From Cupriavidus sp. U2 (GTDB lineage: Bacteria > Pseudomonadota > Gammaproteobacteria > Burkholderiales > Burkholderiaceae), in contig NZ_RCOG02000028.1 in NCBI RefSeq assembly GCF_009663685.2, positions 27,990 through 91,989 of the forward strand: a stretch of 64,000 bases of DNA. Reading direction: 5' to 3'. This document shows positions 1 through 8,450 of the stretch, piece after piece. Positions within the stretch are counted from its first letter, which is position 1; every line of letters starts with the position of its first letter. A model generated the notes under the pieces. It was not told the origin of the DNA and did no database searches. It saw nothing but the letters and a program-made list of their open reading frames with translations. Made by a program: the position numbers and the translations under genes.

Positions 1-631
1 CGAAGTAGAGCTGCGACCACTGCTCGCCGTTCATGAACGACGACGGCTCGCCAACCTGGAAGCCGGGCGTGCCACGCTCGACCAGCACCGAGCCGATGCC
101 ACCGACACCCGGACCGAAGCGCACATAGATCAGGAACAGTTCCGCATCCGGGCTGTGCGTCGAGAAGACCTTGCTGCCATTGATGACGTAGCTGCCGCCA
201 TCGAGCCGCGCGCTGGTTTTCAGCTCGGTCACGGCGGACCCGGCATCGGGCTCGCTCATGCCCAGCGACACCACCTTGCGGCCGGCGAGCAGGTCCGGCA
301 GGAAGCGTGCCTTCTGCTCAGGCGATGCGTACTCCACGAACGTGCGGATCGGGCCGAAGTTGCCGGCCTGGACGATGTCGGCGCTCCGGGGGCAAATCAG
401 TGCAATCTGCTCGATCGCCAGCACCGCATGCATCAGCGTGCCGCCCTGGCCGCCGTCTTCTTCGGAGAAGGCAATGCCCAGAAGGCCCTGCTCGGCGAGC
501 AGCGCGGCTGTTTCCCACGGGTAGTGGGGCGAATGCGCGCGGGCCAGCGCGCCGTCCTTGAGCTTGTCCTGCGCAAAGCGGGCAACCGAGTCCGCAAATG
601 CCTGATGTTCCTCGCTGAGTTTGAAATCCAT
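1..631 (-). CDS. Acyl-CoA dehydrogenase family protein (C-terminal part outside window)
   Basis: About 210 N-terminal residues are present and the gene runs off the left edge. It begins MDFKLSEEHQAFADSVARFA, the usual helical N-terminus of the family. The middle-domain FAD/substrate region follows (SLGMSEPDAGSAVTELKTSA, then YVINGSKVFSTHS). The catalytic C-terminal domain is not visible. The family oxidises acyl-CoA to enoyl-CoA and passes electrons to ETF, whose genes lie about 13 kb away. The start ATG is preceded by AGGA about 7 bases upstream. It is transcribed away from the catabolic operon on the other side of a 336-bp intergenic region. The substrate cannot be told from this piece. Confidence 0.88.
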   Translation of the reverse strand, partial: MDFKLSEEHQAFADSVARFAQDKLKDGALARAHSPHYPWETAALLAEQGLLGIAFSEEDGGQGGTLMHAVLAIEQIALICPRSADIVQAGNFGPIRTFVEYASPEQKARFLPDLLAGRKVVSLGMSEPDAGSAVTELKTSARLDGGSYVINGSKVFSTHSPDAELFLIYVRFGPGVGGIGSVLVERGTPGFQVGEPSSFMNGEQWSQLYF

Positions 632-967
632 GTGTGTTCCTGACGTCTGTACGGGATGTGTGACATCGGAATGGTGCCCGCTGGCCTGGCGCCTGAGAAC
701 TTCCCGTTCCGTCGGCAACCCGAACAAATACTCATACCAGCGTCTCATCTGAGGAGTTCCCTGCAAGGCGGGCATGACGCACGCCACCACTCAACGTCTT
801 CCGCCCGGTCGATGACTGCGACCGACACGCTGCTTTCATCGCGCCGGAGCCTGCCAGGCTTGGATTTTGTGCGTTGCAGATATGAGCAAAGGTCATCCCT
901 TCAGGACAAATTGTTGGTTGTTTCATTTTTGCGGCCTGCGGAGAATACAAGACAGGAGGCAACACTA
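632..967. other. Divergent intergenic region
   Basis: 336 bp between the divergent acyl-CoA dehydrogenase and the hydrolase remnant. I see no gene in it. It presumably holds promoters in both directions. The right edge carries a strong Shine-Dalgarno (AGGAGG, about 953-958) serving the ATG at 968. Confidence 0.5.
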
Positions 968-1443
968 ATGAACGATACCAATCCGCAATCCATGTGCGCC
1001 AGCGGCTGGCTGGCGCACACGTCGATCCCTACTACGAGCAGGACTGGCTGCATCGCCCCGACGTGCATGGTGGCGAGGTCTGCGCCGGCATCGTCTCCGG
1101 GCTGATTGGCCCCGGCGCAGACAGCCGCGACCGTTGGGAGACCCTGCGGCGCTACATGCAAGACGGACCGGGCATCTTCAAAGGCGACCTGTGCTTCTAC
1201 AAGGTCGAAGGCGACCTGCGCGGCAAGGTCCAGAAGATCGACACCGCCAAGTCCCCGCTGTATCTGCTCACCGGCGAGTACGACTACTCCTGCACCCCCG
1301 AGGATAGCCAGGAACTGGCGCGGCTGATTCCAGGCGCCGAGCTGGCGATCATGCTCGGGCTTGGGCACCTCCCGATGAGCGAAGAGCCACAGTCCTTCAT
1401 GAATCATCTGCTCCCCGTGCTGCAACGCATTCAAACTCTTTGA
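968..1443 (+). pseudogene. Alpha/beta-hydrolase remnant (internal deletion plus frameshift)
   Basis: A good start (AGGAGG then ATG at 968, MNDTNPQS) opens one frame, but the recognisable protein continues in another frame from about 994 to the TGA at 1441. That part is the C-terminal half of an alpha/beta hydrolase: YLLTGEYDYSCTPEDS with the acidic catalytic residue, then GLGHLPMSEEP with the catalytic His. The roughly 130 residues that should carry the oxyanion region and the nucleophile elbow are absent. The junction coincides with a perfect 11-bp inverted repeat (993-1003 and 1009-1019). I infer a deletion product that cannot be an active hydrolase. A GTG start at 994 giving a truncated protein is possible but unlikely to be functional. 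Confidence 0.7.
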
Positions 1444-1453
1444 GGACAACAAC

Positions 1454-2344
1454 GTGAAAGTCGGATTTATCGGACTTGGCCGCATGGGCTTTGCCCTGGC
1501 TTCCCATTTGCTGCGCAATGGCGTGGACCTGACCGTGCTGGATATCCAGGCAGCGCCCATGGAAAAACTGGTGGCGCAAGGTGCATCGCGGGCAACCGAC
1601 GCGCGGGCATTGTCGGCCGGCGTCGACATCGTGTTCACGATGCTGCCCGGGCCAAAGCAGGCGCGCGAGGTGATCCTCGGGGAAATCGGTGTGCTCGCGG
1701 GGCTGCGCAAGGGCGCTTTCCTCGTCGAACTCAGCACCATCGATACCGATACGGTCGACGCGCTGCGCGTTGCCGCGAGTGAGAAGGGCGTGCGCTTTGC
1801 CGATGCGCCGGTCGGCCGCCTAGCCTCGCATGCGGACCGTGGCGAGTCGTTGTTCATGCTCGGTGCCGAGGATGCCGATCGGGCCGAGCTCGAGCCGGTG
1901 CTGCTCAAGATGGGCACGACGGTGCTGCACTGCGGTGCGCCGGGTGCCGGCACGCGCATGAAGCTGATCAACAACCTCATGGTGCTGTGCTACTGCCAGC
2001 TCAACTCCGAAGCCCTGGTACTGGCCAGTGCGTTGGGCCTGGACACGCGCAAGACCTTTGACGTGCTGACCGGCACCACGGCCTCGAATGGTCAGCTCAA
2101 GGAGAAATGGCCGGTCAAGGTGCTGGGCGACGACCTGACGCCGGGTTTCGATATCGCTCTCGGCTTCAAGGACCTGACGCTCGCATGCCAGGCGGCCCAG
2201 TCCGCCGGCATCTCGTTGCCCATGGGCAATCTCGCCCGCAGCATGTTCCAGCTTGCGCGGCACGCCGGCAAGGACGGGCAGGATACCTCCAGCATGACCG
2301 ACTACTGGGCCGAGTCGAACGGTCTCGACCCGATCCGTCTGTAA
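1454..2344 (+). CDS. Beta-hydroxyacid dehydrogenase, YihU/3-hydroxyisobutyrate dehydrogenase family
   Basis: 296 residues, normal family length. The N-terminus is a Rossmann fold with GFIGLGRMG (residues 5-13). The catalytic Lys is K170 in GAGTRMKLINN. The substrate loop reads DAPVGRLASHADRG instead of the DAPVSGG of classical 3-hydroxyisobutyrate dehydrogenase. That and the following region (KLINN, SEAL, ALGL) resemble E. coli YihU, a sulfolactaldehyde reductase, so a small semialdehyde/hydroxyacid pair is the likely substrate. Starts with GTG; the Shine-Dalgarno GAGGA lies just past the stop of the hydrolase remnant, 10 bases upstream, so it is in the same operon. The exact substrate is unknown. 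Confidence 0.88.
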   Translation: MKVGFIGLGRMGFALASHLLRNGVDLTVLDIQAAPMEKLVAQGASRATDARALSAGVDIVFTMLPGPKQAREVILGEIGVLAGLRKGAFLVELSTIDTDTVDALRVAASEKGVRFADAPVGRLASHADRGESLFMLGAEDADRAELEPVLLKMGTTVLHCGAPGAGTRMKLINNLMVLCYCQLNSEALVLASALGLDTRKTFDVLTGTTASNGQLKEKWPVKVLGDDLTPGFDIALGFKDLTLACQAAQSAGISLPMGNLARSMFQLARHAGKDGQDTSSMTDYWAESNGLDPIRL

Positions 2345-2357
2345 CACCATCCAGATC

Positions 2358-2681
2358 ATGCTTCCATGCATTGCACGATGGCATCGAGCTGCACCGGGTT
2401 GTTGGAATACCGACGGCCTCCAGGTGGTACGGGTGCGTACCGCCGACGGCTGGGTGGTGCTGGCATCGGATGCCTTGCACTACTACGAGAACCTGGCCCT
2501 CCGTAACTCGATTCCTGCGATCCACAGCCTGAAGGACATGCTCGAAGGCTATGAGCGAATCCTCGCGCTGGTGGACAGCGCGCAACACATCGTCCCAGGC
2601 CATGACCCGGAAGTCTGCGTCCGCTACCCGTCCGCCCAAGGTGATGAAGGCGGCGAGGGCTTGGCCTTCCGCATCGCCTGA
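2358..2681 (+). pseudogene. Metallo-beta-lactamase-fold lactonase remnant (N-terminus lost, frameshifted)
   Basis: The readable part, DGLQVVRVRTADGWVVLASD then HYYEN, MLEGYERI and HIVPGHDP, is the C-terminal third of the N-acyl-homoserine-lactonase-like branch of the metallo-beta-lactamase superfamily. The HxHxDH zinc motif is missing. Just upstream the expected continuation (GIELHRV) sits in another frame, so a one-base frameshift lies near 2405 in addition to the N-terminal deletion. It begins 13 bp after the preceding dehydrogenase stop. I read this as a decayed gene inside an otherwise intact operon. Confidence 0.7.
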
Positions 2682-2710
2682 CATTCCATTTCATACTGAG
2701 GAGACAGCAC

Positions 2711-3700
2711 GTGATTTCCAGCAAGAGACGCACGTTCCTTTCGCGGACCCTGGCGCTGGGGGCGATGATCGCCGCCGGCTGGGCCGCACCGGCCATGGCA
2801 TCGGAAGACTGGCCGTCGAAGCCGGTCACCATCGTCGTCGGTTTCAGCGCGGGCGGGCCGACCGATGTCGTCGCCCGCATCTTGGCGGAGCGGCTCACCG
2901 AGAAGTTCAAGCAGAGCTTTCTGGTGGACAACCGCGTGGGCGCATCGGGTGGCGTCGCCGCGGCACTGGTCAAGCGCGCCGCGCCCGATGGCTATACGCT
3001 GATGTTCGGCAGCAGCAGCACGCTGTCGATCATTCCGCTCCTGCAGAAGACGCCCTACGACTCGCTCCGCGATTTCACCCCGATCAGCCTGGTGGCCAGC
3101 TACCCCTACTTCCTCGTGGTGCCGGCGACGTCGCAGATGGCCTCGCTGGACGCGCTGCTCGTGCAGGGACGCAAGCCGTCGTCCCAGTTGAGCTACGGAT
3201 CGGCCGGCAGCGGTGCGGTCAATCATCTGGCCGGTGAGTGGTTCAAGCGCGATGCCGGCATCAACGCGGTACATGTGCCGTACAAGGGCGACTCCGCTGC
3301 CGTGACAGACCTCGTGGCCGGACGTATCGATTTCGCGTTCCTGGCGGGGGCGGTCGCCATGCCGCAGGTGAAGGCCGGGAAACTGCGCATTCTAGCCTCG
3401 GCCAGCGCAAGGCAGGGTCTGGGTGGCGAGGGTGTGCCAACGCTCGGTGATCGCTTCAAGGGCTTTGCCGCCGAGCCCTGGAATGGCATCATGGCCCCGG
3501 CAGGCCTGCCGCAACCTGTCGTCGCCAAGCTCAACGCCGCGGTCAACGAGATCATGGGGCGCAAGGATGTGGTCGAGCGTCTGGCGAGTCTCGATCAGTT
3601 CCCGATGACCGGCACACCGCAACAGTTCACGAACCACATCAAGTCGCAGACCGAGCGTTGGGCATCGGTCATCAAGGCTTCCAACATCAAGGTAGACTGA
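2711..3700 (+). CDS. Bug-type tripartite tricarboxylate transporter substrate-binding protein
   Basis: 329 residues. The signal peptide contains KRRTFLSR followed by a hydrophobic stretch and AMASED, so a Tat-like export signal is possible. The mature protein starts WPSKPVTIVVGFSAGGPTD, the hallmark of Bug receptors, followed by the conserved ADRNRVGASG-like region (DNRVGASGG) and HVPYKGDSA. These periplasmic proteins bind carboxylates and related metabolites. No TctA/TctB membrane genes are in the window, so it may work with remote permeases or as a sensor. GTG start with GAGGAGA 7-8 bases upstream. Lies between the two dehydrogenase genes of the operon, so it probably binds that pathway's substrate. 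Confidence 0.9.
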   Translation: MISSKRRTFLSRTLALGAMIAAGWAAPAMASEDWPSKPVTIVVGFSAGGPTDVVARILAERLTEKFKQSFLVDNRVGASGGVAAALVKRAAPDGYTLMFGSSSTLSIIPLLQKTPYDSLRDFTPISLVASYPYFLVVPATSQMASLDALLVQGRKPSSQLSYGSAGSGAVNHLAGEWFKRDAGINAVHVPYKGDSAAVTDLVAGRIDFAFLAGAVAMPQVKAGKLRILASASARQGLGGEGVPTLGDRFKGFAAEPWNGIMAPAGLPQPVVAKLNAAVNEIMGRKDVVERLASLDQFPMTGTPQQFTNHIKSQTERWASVIKASNIKVD

Positions 3701-3701
3701 T

Positions 3702-5132
3702 ATGAAGTATTCCCAGTTCATCGCCGGCGAATTCCGCGACGGCACCGCGCAGGCGCGCCATTCCGTCATCAATCCCGCCAACGGGCAGTCGCTGGGCGAC
3801 TATGCCCACGCTTCCCGGCAAGACGTGGAAGAGGCGATTACCACCGCCAACGAAGCCTTCCGGACGTGGCGCAAGACATCGGCCATGGAACGCTCAGCGT
3901 TGCTGCGCCGCGCGGCCATGCTCATGCGCGAGCGTGGCAATGCGATCGCCGAGCAGATCGCGCTGGAGCTCGGCAAGCCGTATGGCGAAGCGCAGAAGGA
4001 GGTGGTGACCGCCGCCGAGATGTTCGAATGGGCCAGCGAGGAGACGCGCCGCATCTACGGGCGCACGATTCCGGCGCGCTCGGAAGGTGTCACCCAGACG
4101 GTTGTGTGGGAACCGGCGGGCCCGGTAGCTGCCTTCGCAGGGTGGAACGCCCCGGCGATCACGCCGTCGCGCAAGATCAGCGGCGCGCTCGCGGCGGGCT
4201 GCACCATCGTCATCAAGCCGTCCGAGGAAACCGCCGGGGTGGCACTGCAGATTGCGCGCGTGGTACAGGATGCCGGCATTCCTGATGGCGTGGTCAACAT
4301 GGTGTTCGGCGATCCGGCCGAGATCGCGGACATCCTCTGCACATCGCCCCGCATTGCCATGGTGACGTTCACCGGCGCCACCTCGGTGGGCAAGGTCATT
4401 GGCGCCAAGGCCGCTGAGACCATGAAGCGCGCCACGCTGGAGCTTGGCGGACATGCGCCGGTGGTGGTCTGCGATGACGTTGATGTCGACCGCGTGGTGC
4501 GCATGGCCGTTGCCACCAAGTATCGGAACAGTGGTCAGGTCTGCACCTCGCCCACGCGCTTCCTTGTGCAAGCCCCGATCTTCCAGGAGTTCTGCGAGAA
4601 GTTCGTGCGTGCGGCCGAGGCGCTGAAGGTGGGGGACCCGTTCGATGGCGCCACGCAGATGGGCCCGCTGAAGAACGCACGCCGCCTGGAATCGATCGAT
4701 CGGCTGGTGCAGGATGCGCGCGGACGGGGTCTGGTGGTGGCGACGGGTGGCGAGCGCATCGGCACCGAGGGCTTTTTCTACAAGCCAACGGTCATCCTCC
4801 AGCCCTCGATCGACAGCGATGCGGCGACGATCGAGCCGTTCGGCCCGATTGCCCTGATCAGCGCCTTCGACCAACTGGACGACGCTATTGCGGAGGCAAA
4901 CCGGCTGCCGTTCGGGCTGGCCGCGTACGCCTATACCAACAGCCTGCAGCGTTCCCACCGGCTGGCGCACGAGATCGACAGCGGCGTGGTCTGCATTAAC
5001 GAGTGGCAGGCATCCCTGCCGGAAACGCCGTTTGGCGGGCACAAGGATAGCGGCCTCGGCTCCGAAGGCGGTATCGAGGGCATCCAGGAGTTTCTGCGGA
5101 TCAAGTGCGTTAGGCAGGGGGTGGCATCGTGA
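3702..5132 (+). CDS. NAD(P)-dependent aldehyde dehydrogenase
   Basis: 476 residues, full length. Catalytic Cys is C281 in NSGQVCTSPTRF, the general base E247 in LELGGHAP, and the oxyanion Asn N149 in AGWNAPA. The cofactor region has KPSEETAG and FTGATSVGK. The ATG follows the Bug receptor stop by one base, so translation is probably coupled. It oxidises an aldehyde to an acid; similarity is to the succinate-semialdehyde/lactaldehyde branch, but specificity cannot be fixed from sequence. With a beta-hydroxyacid dehydrogenase on each side, a hydroxyacid to semialdehyde to diacid route is a reasonable inference. Confidence 0.9.
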   Translation: MKYSQFIAGEFRDGTAQARHSVINPANGQSLGDYAHASRQDVEEAITTANEAFRTWRKTSAMERSALLRRAAMLMRERGNAIAEQIALELGKPYGEAQKEVVTAAEMFEWASEETRRIYGRTIPARSEGVTQTVVWEPAGPVAAFAGWNAPAITPSRKISGALAAGCTIVIKPSEETAGVALQIARVVQDAGIPDGVVNMVFGDPAEIADILCTSPRIAMVTFTGATSVGKVIGAKAAETMKRATLELGGHAPVVVCDDVDVDRVVRMAVATKYRNSGQVCTSPTRFLVQAPIFQEFCEKFVRAAEALKVGDPFDGATQMGPLKNARRLESIDRLVQDARGRGLVVATGGERIGTEGFFYKPTVILQPSIDSDAATIEPFGPIALISAFDQLDDAIAEANRLPFGLAAYAYTNSLQRSHRLAHEIDSGVVCINEWQASLPETPFGGHKDSGLGSEGGIEGIQEFLRIKCVRQGVAS

Positions 5133-6019
5133 GCGCGGGCACTACATCTGCCGTATTGGGATTCGTCGGGGTTGGCGTGATGGGCGAGGGCATGTGCCGG
5201 AACCTGGTGCAGAAGTCCGGCGCCACCGTGCACGTGGCCGACATCAACGCGGAGAACGTCGCGCGGCTCGCGGCGGCCGGTGCCGTGGCCTCGACCATTG
5301 CACGGCTGCGACAAGCCGCCGACACCGTGTTCCTGTCGCTGCCTTCGATCGATCAGGTTGAGGAGGTTTGCTTCGGTGCGGAACCGCTGATCGTGGAAGG
5401 CGGTTTGATCCGCACGGTCGTCGATATGAGCACCAGCGACGTCGCGCGCACGCGGGCGCTTGCCGAACGGCTGTCCCGCCACGGCGTGCGGTTCCTGGAC
5501 GCGCCGGTGGCCCGCAGCCGCGAAGCCGCCAACAACGGCACGCTGCTGATCACCGTGGGCGGTCCGGCTGACCTGTTCGAGTTGGTGTTGCCGTGGCTGC
5601 GATGCATGGGCTCGGACGTCGTGCGCTGCGGCGAGGTGGGCGCGGGGCAGGTGGTCAAGATCATGAACAACATGGTCCTGCTCTCCACGGTCAATGCGTT
5701 GGCCGAAGCCATGGCCATTGCGGAAGCGGCGGACGTGGACAAGACCATGCTTGCCAACGTGCTGAAGCTCGGCTCGGCTGATTCCTTCGCCTTGCGGCTG
5801 ACGGGCGAGAAATTCCTCGCGCGCGACGAGTTTCCCGAGAAGATGTTCCCGGCGGCCTATGCGCTGAAGGACATGCGCCTGGCGCTGAGCCTGGCGCATG
5901 CGTCCGAGATTCGGCCTGCCGTGGCTGAGGCGACCGCCGCGCTGCTGGACCGGGCCACTTCCAGTGGCTATGCCCAGAACCACTACCCGGTGGTCTATCG
6001 ACTGATCCGGCGTGGGTGA
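5129..6019 (+). CDS. Second beta-hydroxyacid dehydrogenase of the 3-hydroxyisobutyrate dehydrogenase family
   Basis: 296 residues. Rossmann motif GFVGVGVMGEGM (11-22), catalytic K177 in GAGQVVKIMNN. The substrate loop is DAPVARSREAANNGTL; the classical SGG is replaced by ARS, as in a separate branch of this family. Starts with GTG overlapping the aldehyde dehydrogenase stop by 4 bp (GTGA), which implies translational coupling. It is only distantly similar to the first dehydrogenase of this operon, so the two probably act on different intermediates. Last gene of the operon; the convergent LysR gene ends 31 bp further on. Confidence 0.88.
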   Translation: MSAGTTSAVLGFVGVGVMGEGMCRNLVQKSGATVHVADINAENVARLAAAGAVASTIARLRQAADTVFLSLPSIDQVEEVCFGAEPLIVEGGLIRTVVDMSTSDVARTRALAERLSRHGVRFLDAPVARSREAANNGTLLITVGGPADLFELVLPWLRCMGSDVVRCGEVGAGQVVKIMNNMVLLSTVNALAEAMAIAEAADVDKTMLANVLKLGSADSFALRLTGEKFLARDEFPEKMFPAAYALKDMRLALSLAHASEIRPAVAEATAALLDRATSSGYAQNHYPVVYRLIRRG

Positions 6020-6050
6020 GCAGAGGTAGCGGCGAAAAGCGGTGTCAGGC

Positions 6051-6962
6051 TCAGCCGGGTGTCATGGGCCGGGTCTCCCGGGCTTCATGCACCAGCCATT
6101 CTTTGAACGCCGCGATCTTGGCCGAATAGCGTTGCAAGGATGGTGTCACCATGTAGTGGCCCCGTCCGGTGTGCAGCGGTTTCGCAAATGGGCAGACCAG
6201 CCGACCCGCTTTCAGGTCGGCGTCCAGCATATGCTGCTGGCCGATGGCGATGCCCAGGTTGTCCGTGGCCGCCTGCCACGTGAGGATGGAACTGCTGAAG
6301 ACCATCTTCTCGGCCCTGTCGAACACTTGAGGCATGCCGACCTGCGCGAGCCATGACGGCCAGTCATTCTTGCGGTACTTGGAAACCAGCAAGCGCTTGC
6401 TTTGCAGGGCTTCCAGCAACTGGTCGCTGCTGCCGTGAAAAGCCTCCAGGAACGCGGGTGAACATACCGGCTCGATCACGTCGTCGAGCAGCAACGTCGC
6501 CTCCGCATCCGGCCAGTTGCCATCGCCGAGCACGATCGCCAGGTCGCACTGCTCGGTGCTGAAATCCAGCGGCGCGTTGCTGTTGGTGATCAGCACTTCC
6601 ACATCCGGGTACTGCACCTTGAAGTGCGGCAGCCTGGGGATCAACCATCGCGCCGTCAGCGTGGTGTACGTGCGCAGGCGAATGATGTTGTCGGAGTACT
6701 TCTGCGTGACGAACTTCGTGGCCTCCGAGATCTCCTCGAAGGCGGGACCGATGCGCCGCGCGTAGGCTTCACCCACCTCGGTAAGCTTCACGCCGATACG
6801 CTCGCGCGTGAAGAGTTGCACGCCCAGGTATTCCTCGAGGACCGCGATCTGACGGCTCACCGCCGACTGGCTGACCCGCAGTTCATTCGCGGCGGTAGAG
6901 AGATTCTTTGCCCTGGATACGACCTCGAAGACCTTCAATGGGTTGAGCGGAGGAATCTTCAT
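6051..6962 (-). CDS. LysR-family transcriptional regulator (GcvA-like)
   Basis: 303 residues from the chosen ATG. The winged helix-turn-helix is PLNPLKVFEVVSRAKNLSTA then SQSAVSRQIAVLEEYLGVQL. The effector domain has LITNSNAPLDF and VCSPAFLEAF, close to the GcvA/glycine cleavage branch. I chose MKIPPLNPLKVF because family members start just before the helix; an upstream in-frame ATG at 7037 would add 25 residues that do not look like LysR sequence. Convergent with the catabolic operon and a candidate regulator of it or of the Bug gene at 7297-8265. Confidence 0.85.
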   Translation of the reverse strand: MKIPPLNPLKVFEVVSRAKNLSTAANELRVSQSAVSRQIAVLEEYLGVQLFTRERIGVKLTEVGEAYARRIGPAFEEISEATKFVTQKYSDNIIRLRTYTTLTARWLIPRLPHFKVQYPDVEVLITNSNAPLDFSTEQCDLAIVLGDGNWPDAEATLLLDDVIEPVCSPAFLEAFHGSSDQLLEALQSKRLLVSKYRKNDWPSWLAQVGMPQVFDRAEKMVFSSSILTWQAATDNLGIAIGQQHMLDADLKAGRLVCPFAKPLHTGRGHYMVTPSLQRYSAKIAAFKEWLVHEARETRPMTPG

Positions 6963-7296
6963 CACGTCACTGGTAGACCCAGTCTCTCGTATGCTTGCAG
7001 GACGACGCGCGGTCCTGCTGTGGGTGCGTATGGGCATTTCCGGGCCGTCTTGCCCGCCCTGCGGAATGCGCCACGCAGAGTAACGGCAGGAAGCTTAGCA
7101 TAATGATCGAGCGGACATTGACGGTCCGTGCGGCGATGGAAAACCTCAGCGCACCTAACCACTATCATGCATAGCGTGACGGGTAAGCCGAGATAAGCGC
7201 GGCAAACGCGTCGAAATAGTCTCCGGCGCGAACAGCAAGCTTCGGGCCGCTGCCTATTCCAAGCATTGCCAGCGTTTCGTGCTCAAATTTGCGATG
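6963..7296. other. Intergenic region without recognised gene
   Basis: 334 bp between the LysR start and the end of the next Bug gene, both on the minus strand. It must hold the LysR promoter. I see no gene, and no clear terminator for the Bug gene. Confidence 0.4.
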
Positions 7297-8265
7297 TCAG
7301 TCGATCCGCGCCCCAGAACTGATCACCACAGGCTTCCATGCCTGGTACTCGGCCACTACGAACTTGCCGAACGCATCGGAAGACAGGTTCATCGGTTCCG
7401 CACCCTGTTGCGCGAACTTGCCGCGCATGTCGGGCTGCGCCAGCGACTCGGAGACGACCTTGTTCAATCGGGCAACGATCTCCGGCGGCGTGCCCTTGGG
7501 CGCAAACAGGCCGAACCATGCACCGGTGACGAGGTTCTGCACGCCGGCCTCCGCCATGGTCGGCACGTCGGGCAGTGCCGACGACCGCTTGCGGGACGTG
7601 ACGGCGATGGCGCGAAGCTGTCCGCCACGGATATGGGAAATCACCGAAGGCAGCGTGGCGAACATGTACTGGACGCGCCCCGCCAGCAGGTCATTCAGCG
7701 CGTCGGCGCCCTTGTACGGCACGTGCATGGTCTTCACGCCGGTACGCTCGTTGAACAGCACACCCGACAGATGCGCGGCGGTGCCCACGCCGGTGGAGCC
7801 GAAGTTGAGGCCGTTCGGGTGTGCCTTCGCGTAAGCCAACAGGTCTTGCACGGACTTCACCGGCAGGTCCGGATACACCACGAGCACGCTCGGCACATCG
7901 GCGATCGGTGCCACGGCCTGCAGGTCGGTTTGCGGATTGACCTTGAGCTTGCGGTACAGCGTCGGGTTGATGGCCACCGGTCCCACCGAAGTGGCCAGCA
8001 GCGTGTAGCCATCGGCGTCGCTGCGGCCGACGAAGTCCGTGCCGATGTTGCCGCCGGCGCCTGGGCGGTTTTCCACCACCACGCTCTGGCCAAGGGCCTT
8101 GCTCATCTGCTGCGCCACCTCACGCGCGAGGATGTCGGTGGTGCCGCCGGCGGTGAATGCCACCACGACGCGGATCGGTTTGGAGGGGTACCGCTGCTGG
8201 GCGTGGCCTGTTGCGGCGCAAGCGAGCATCAGACCGGCGGCAGCGTGCCGCAGGAAATTCTTCAT
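7297..8265 (-). CDS. Bug-type tripartite tricarboxylate transporter substrate-binding protein
   Basis: 322 residues with a Sec signal peptide (MKNFLRHAAAGLMLACAATG, cleavage after HAQ). The mature part opens YPSKPIRVVVAFTAGGTTDI and carries the conserved ENRPGAGGNIGTD and HVPYKGADAL segments. Periplasmic carboxylate receptor, ligand unknown. Preceded on its own strand by a LysR gene (8451-9362). A small hairpin (CACCCCT and AGGGGTG arms, 8294-8315) lies in the gap. Confidence 0.9.
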   Translation of the reverse strand: MKNFLRHAAAGLMLACAATGHAQQRYPSKPIRVVVAFTAGGTTDILAREVAQQMSKALGQSVVVENRPGAGGNIGTDFVGRSDADGYTLLATSVGPVAINPTLYRKLKVNPQTDLQAVAPIADVPSVLVVYPDLPVKSVQDLLAYAKAHPNGLNFGSTGVGTAAHLSGVLFNERTGVKTMHVPYKGADALNDLLAGRVQYMFATLPSVISHIRGGQLRAIAVTSRKRSSALPDVPTMAEAGVQNLVTGAWFGLFAPKGTPPEIVARLNKVVSESLAQPDMRGKFAQQGAEPMNLSSDAFGKFVVAEYQAWKPVVISSGARID

Positions 8266-8450
8266 GACAGTCTCCGATGAATCTTGTAGTCAGCACCCCT
8301 TCCCGTTGAGGGGTGGGCGCCTGTTTTTCATCTTAGAGAGCTGACATGCCCGAGCTTTGACGATATGGAAACGCAGACTTCACTGCTGCCGCTGCGCATG
8401 AGGAGGCTGCGCGATAACAAATGTGATTGCGGCGTGGCCTGAGCGTGGTT

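Noticed and set aside
901..1980. 359-codon minus-strand frame
   Set aside because: Antisense of the hydrolase remnant and the first dehydrogenase; Ser/Arg/Pro-rich with no domain.
3894..5042. 382-codon minus-strand frame
   Set aside because: Antisense of the aldehyde dehydrogenase gene.
8294..8315. Small hairpin followed by a T-run on the plus strand between the Bug and LysR genes
   Set aside because: Both neighbouring genes lie on the minus strand, so a plus-strand terminator has no transcript to end.
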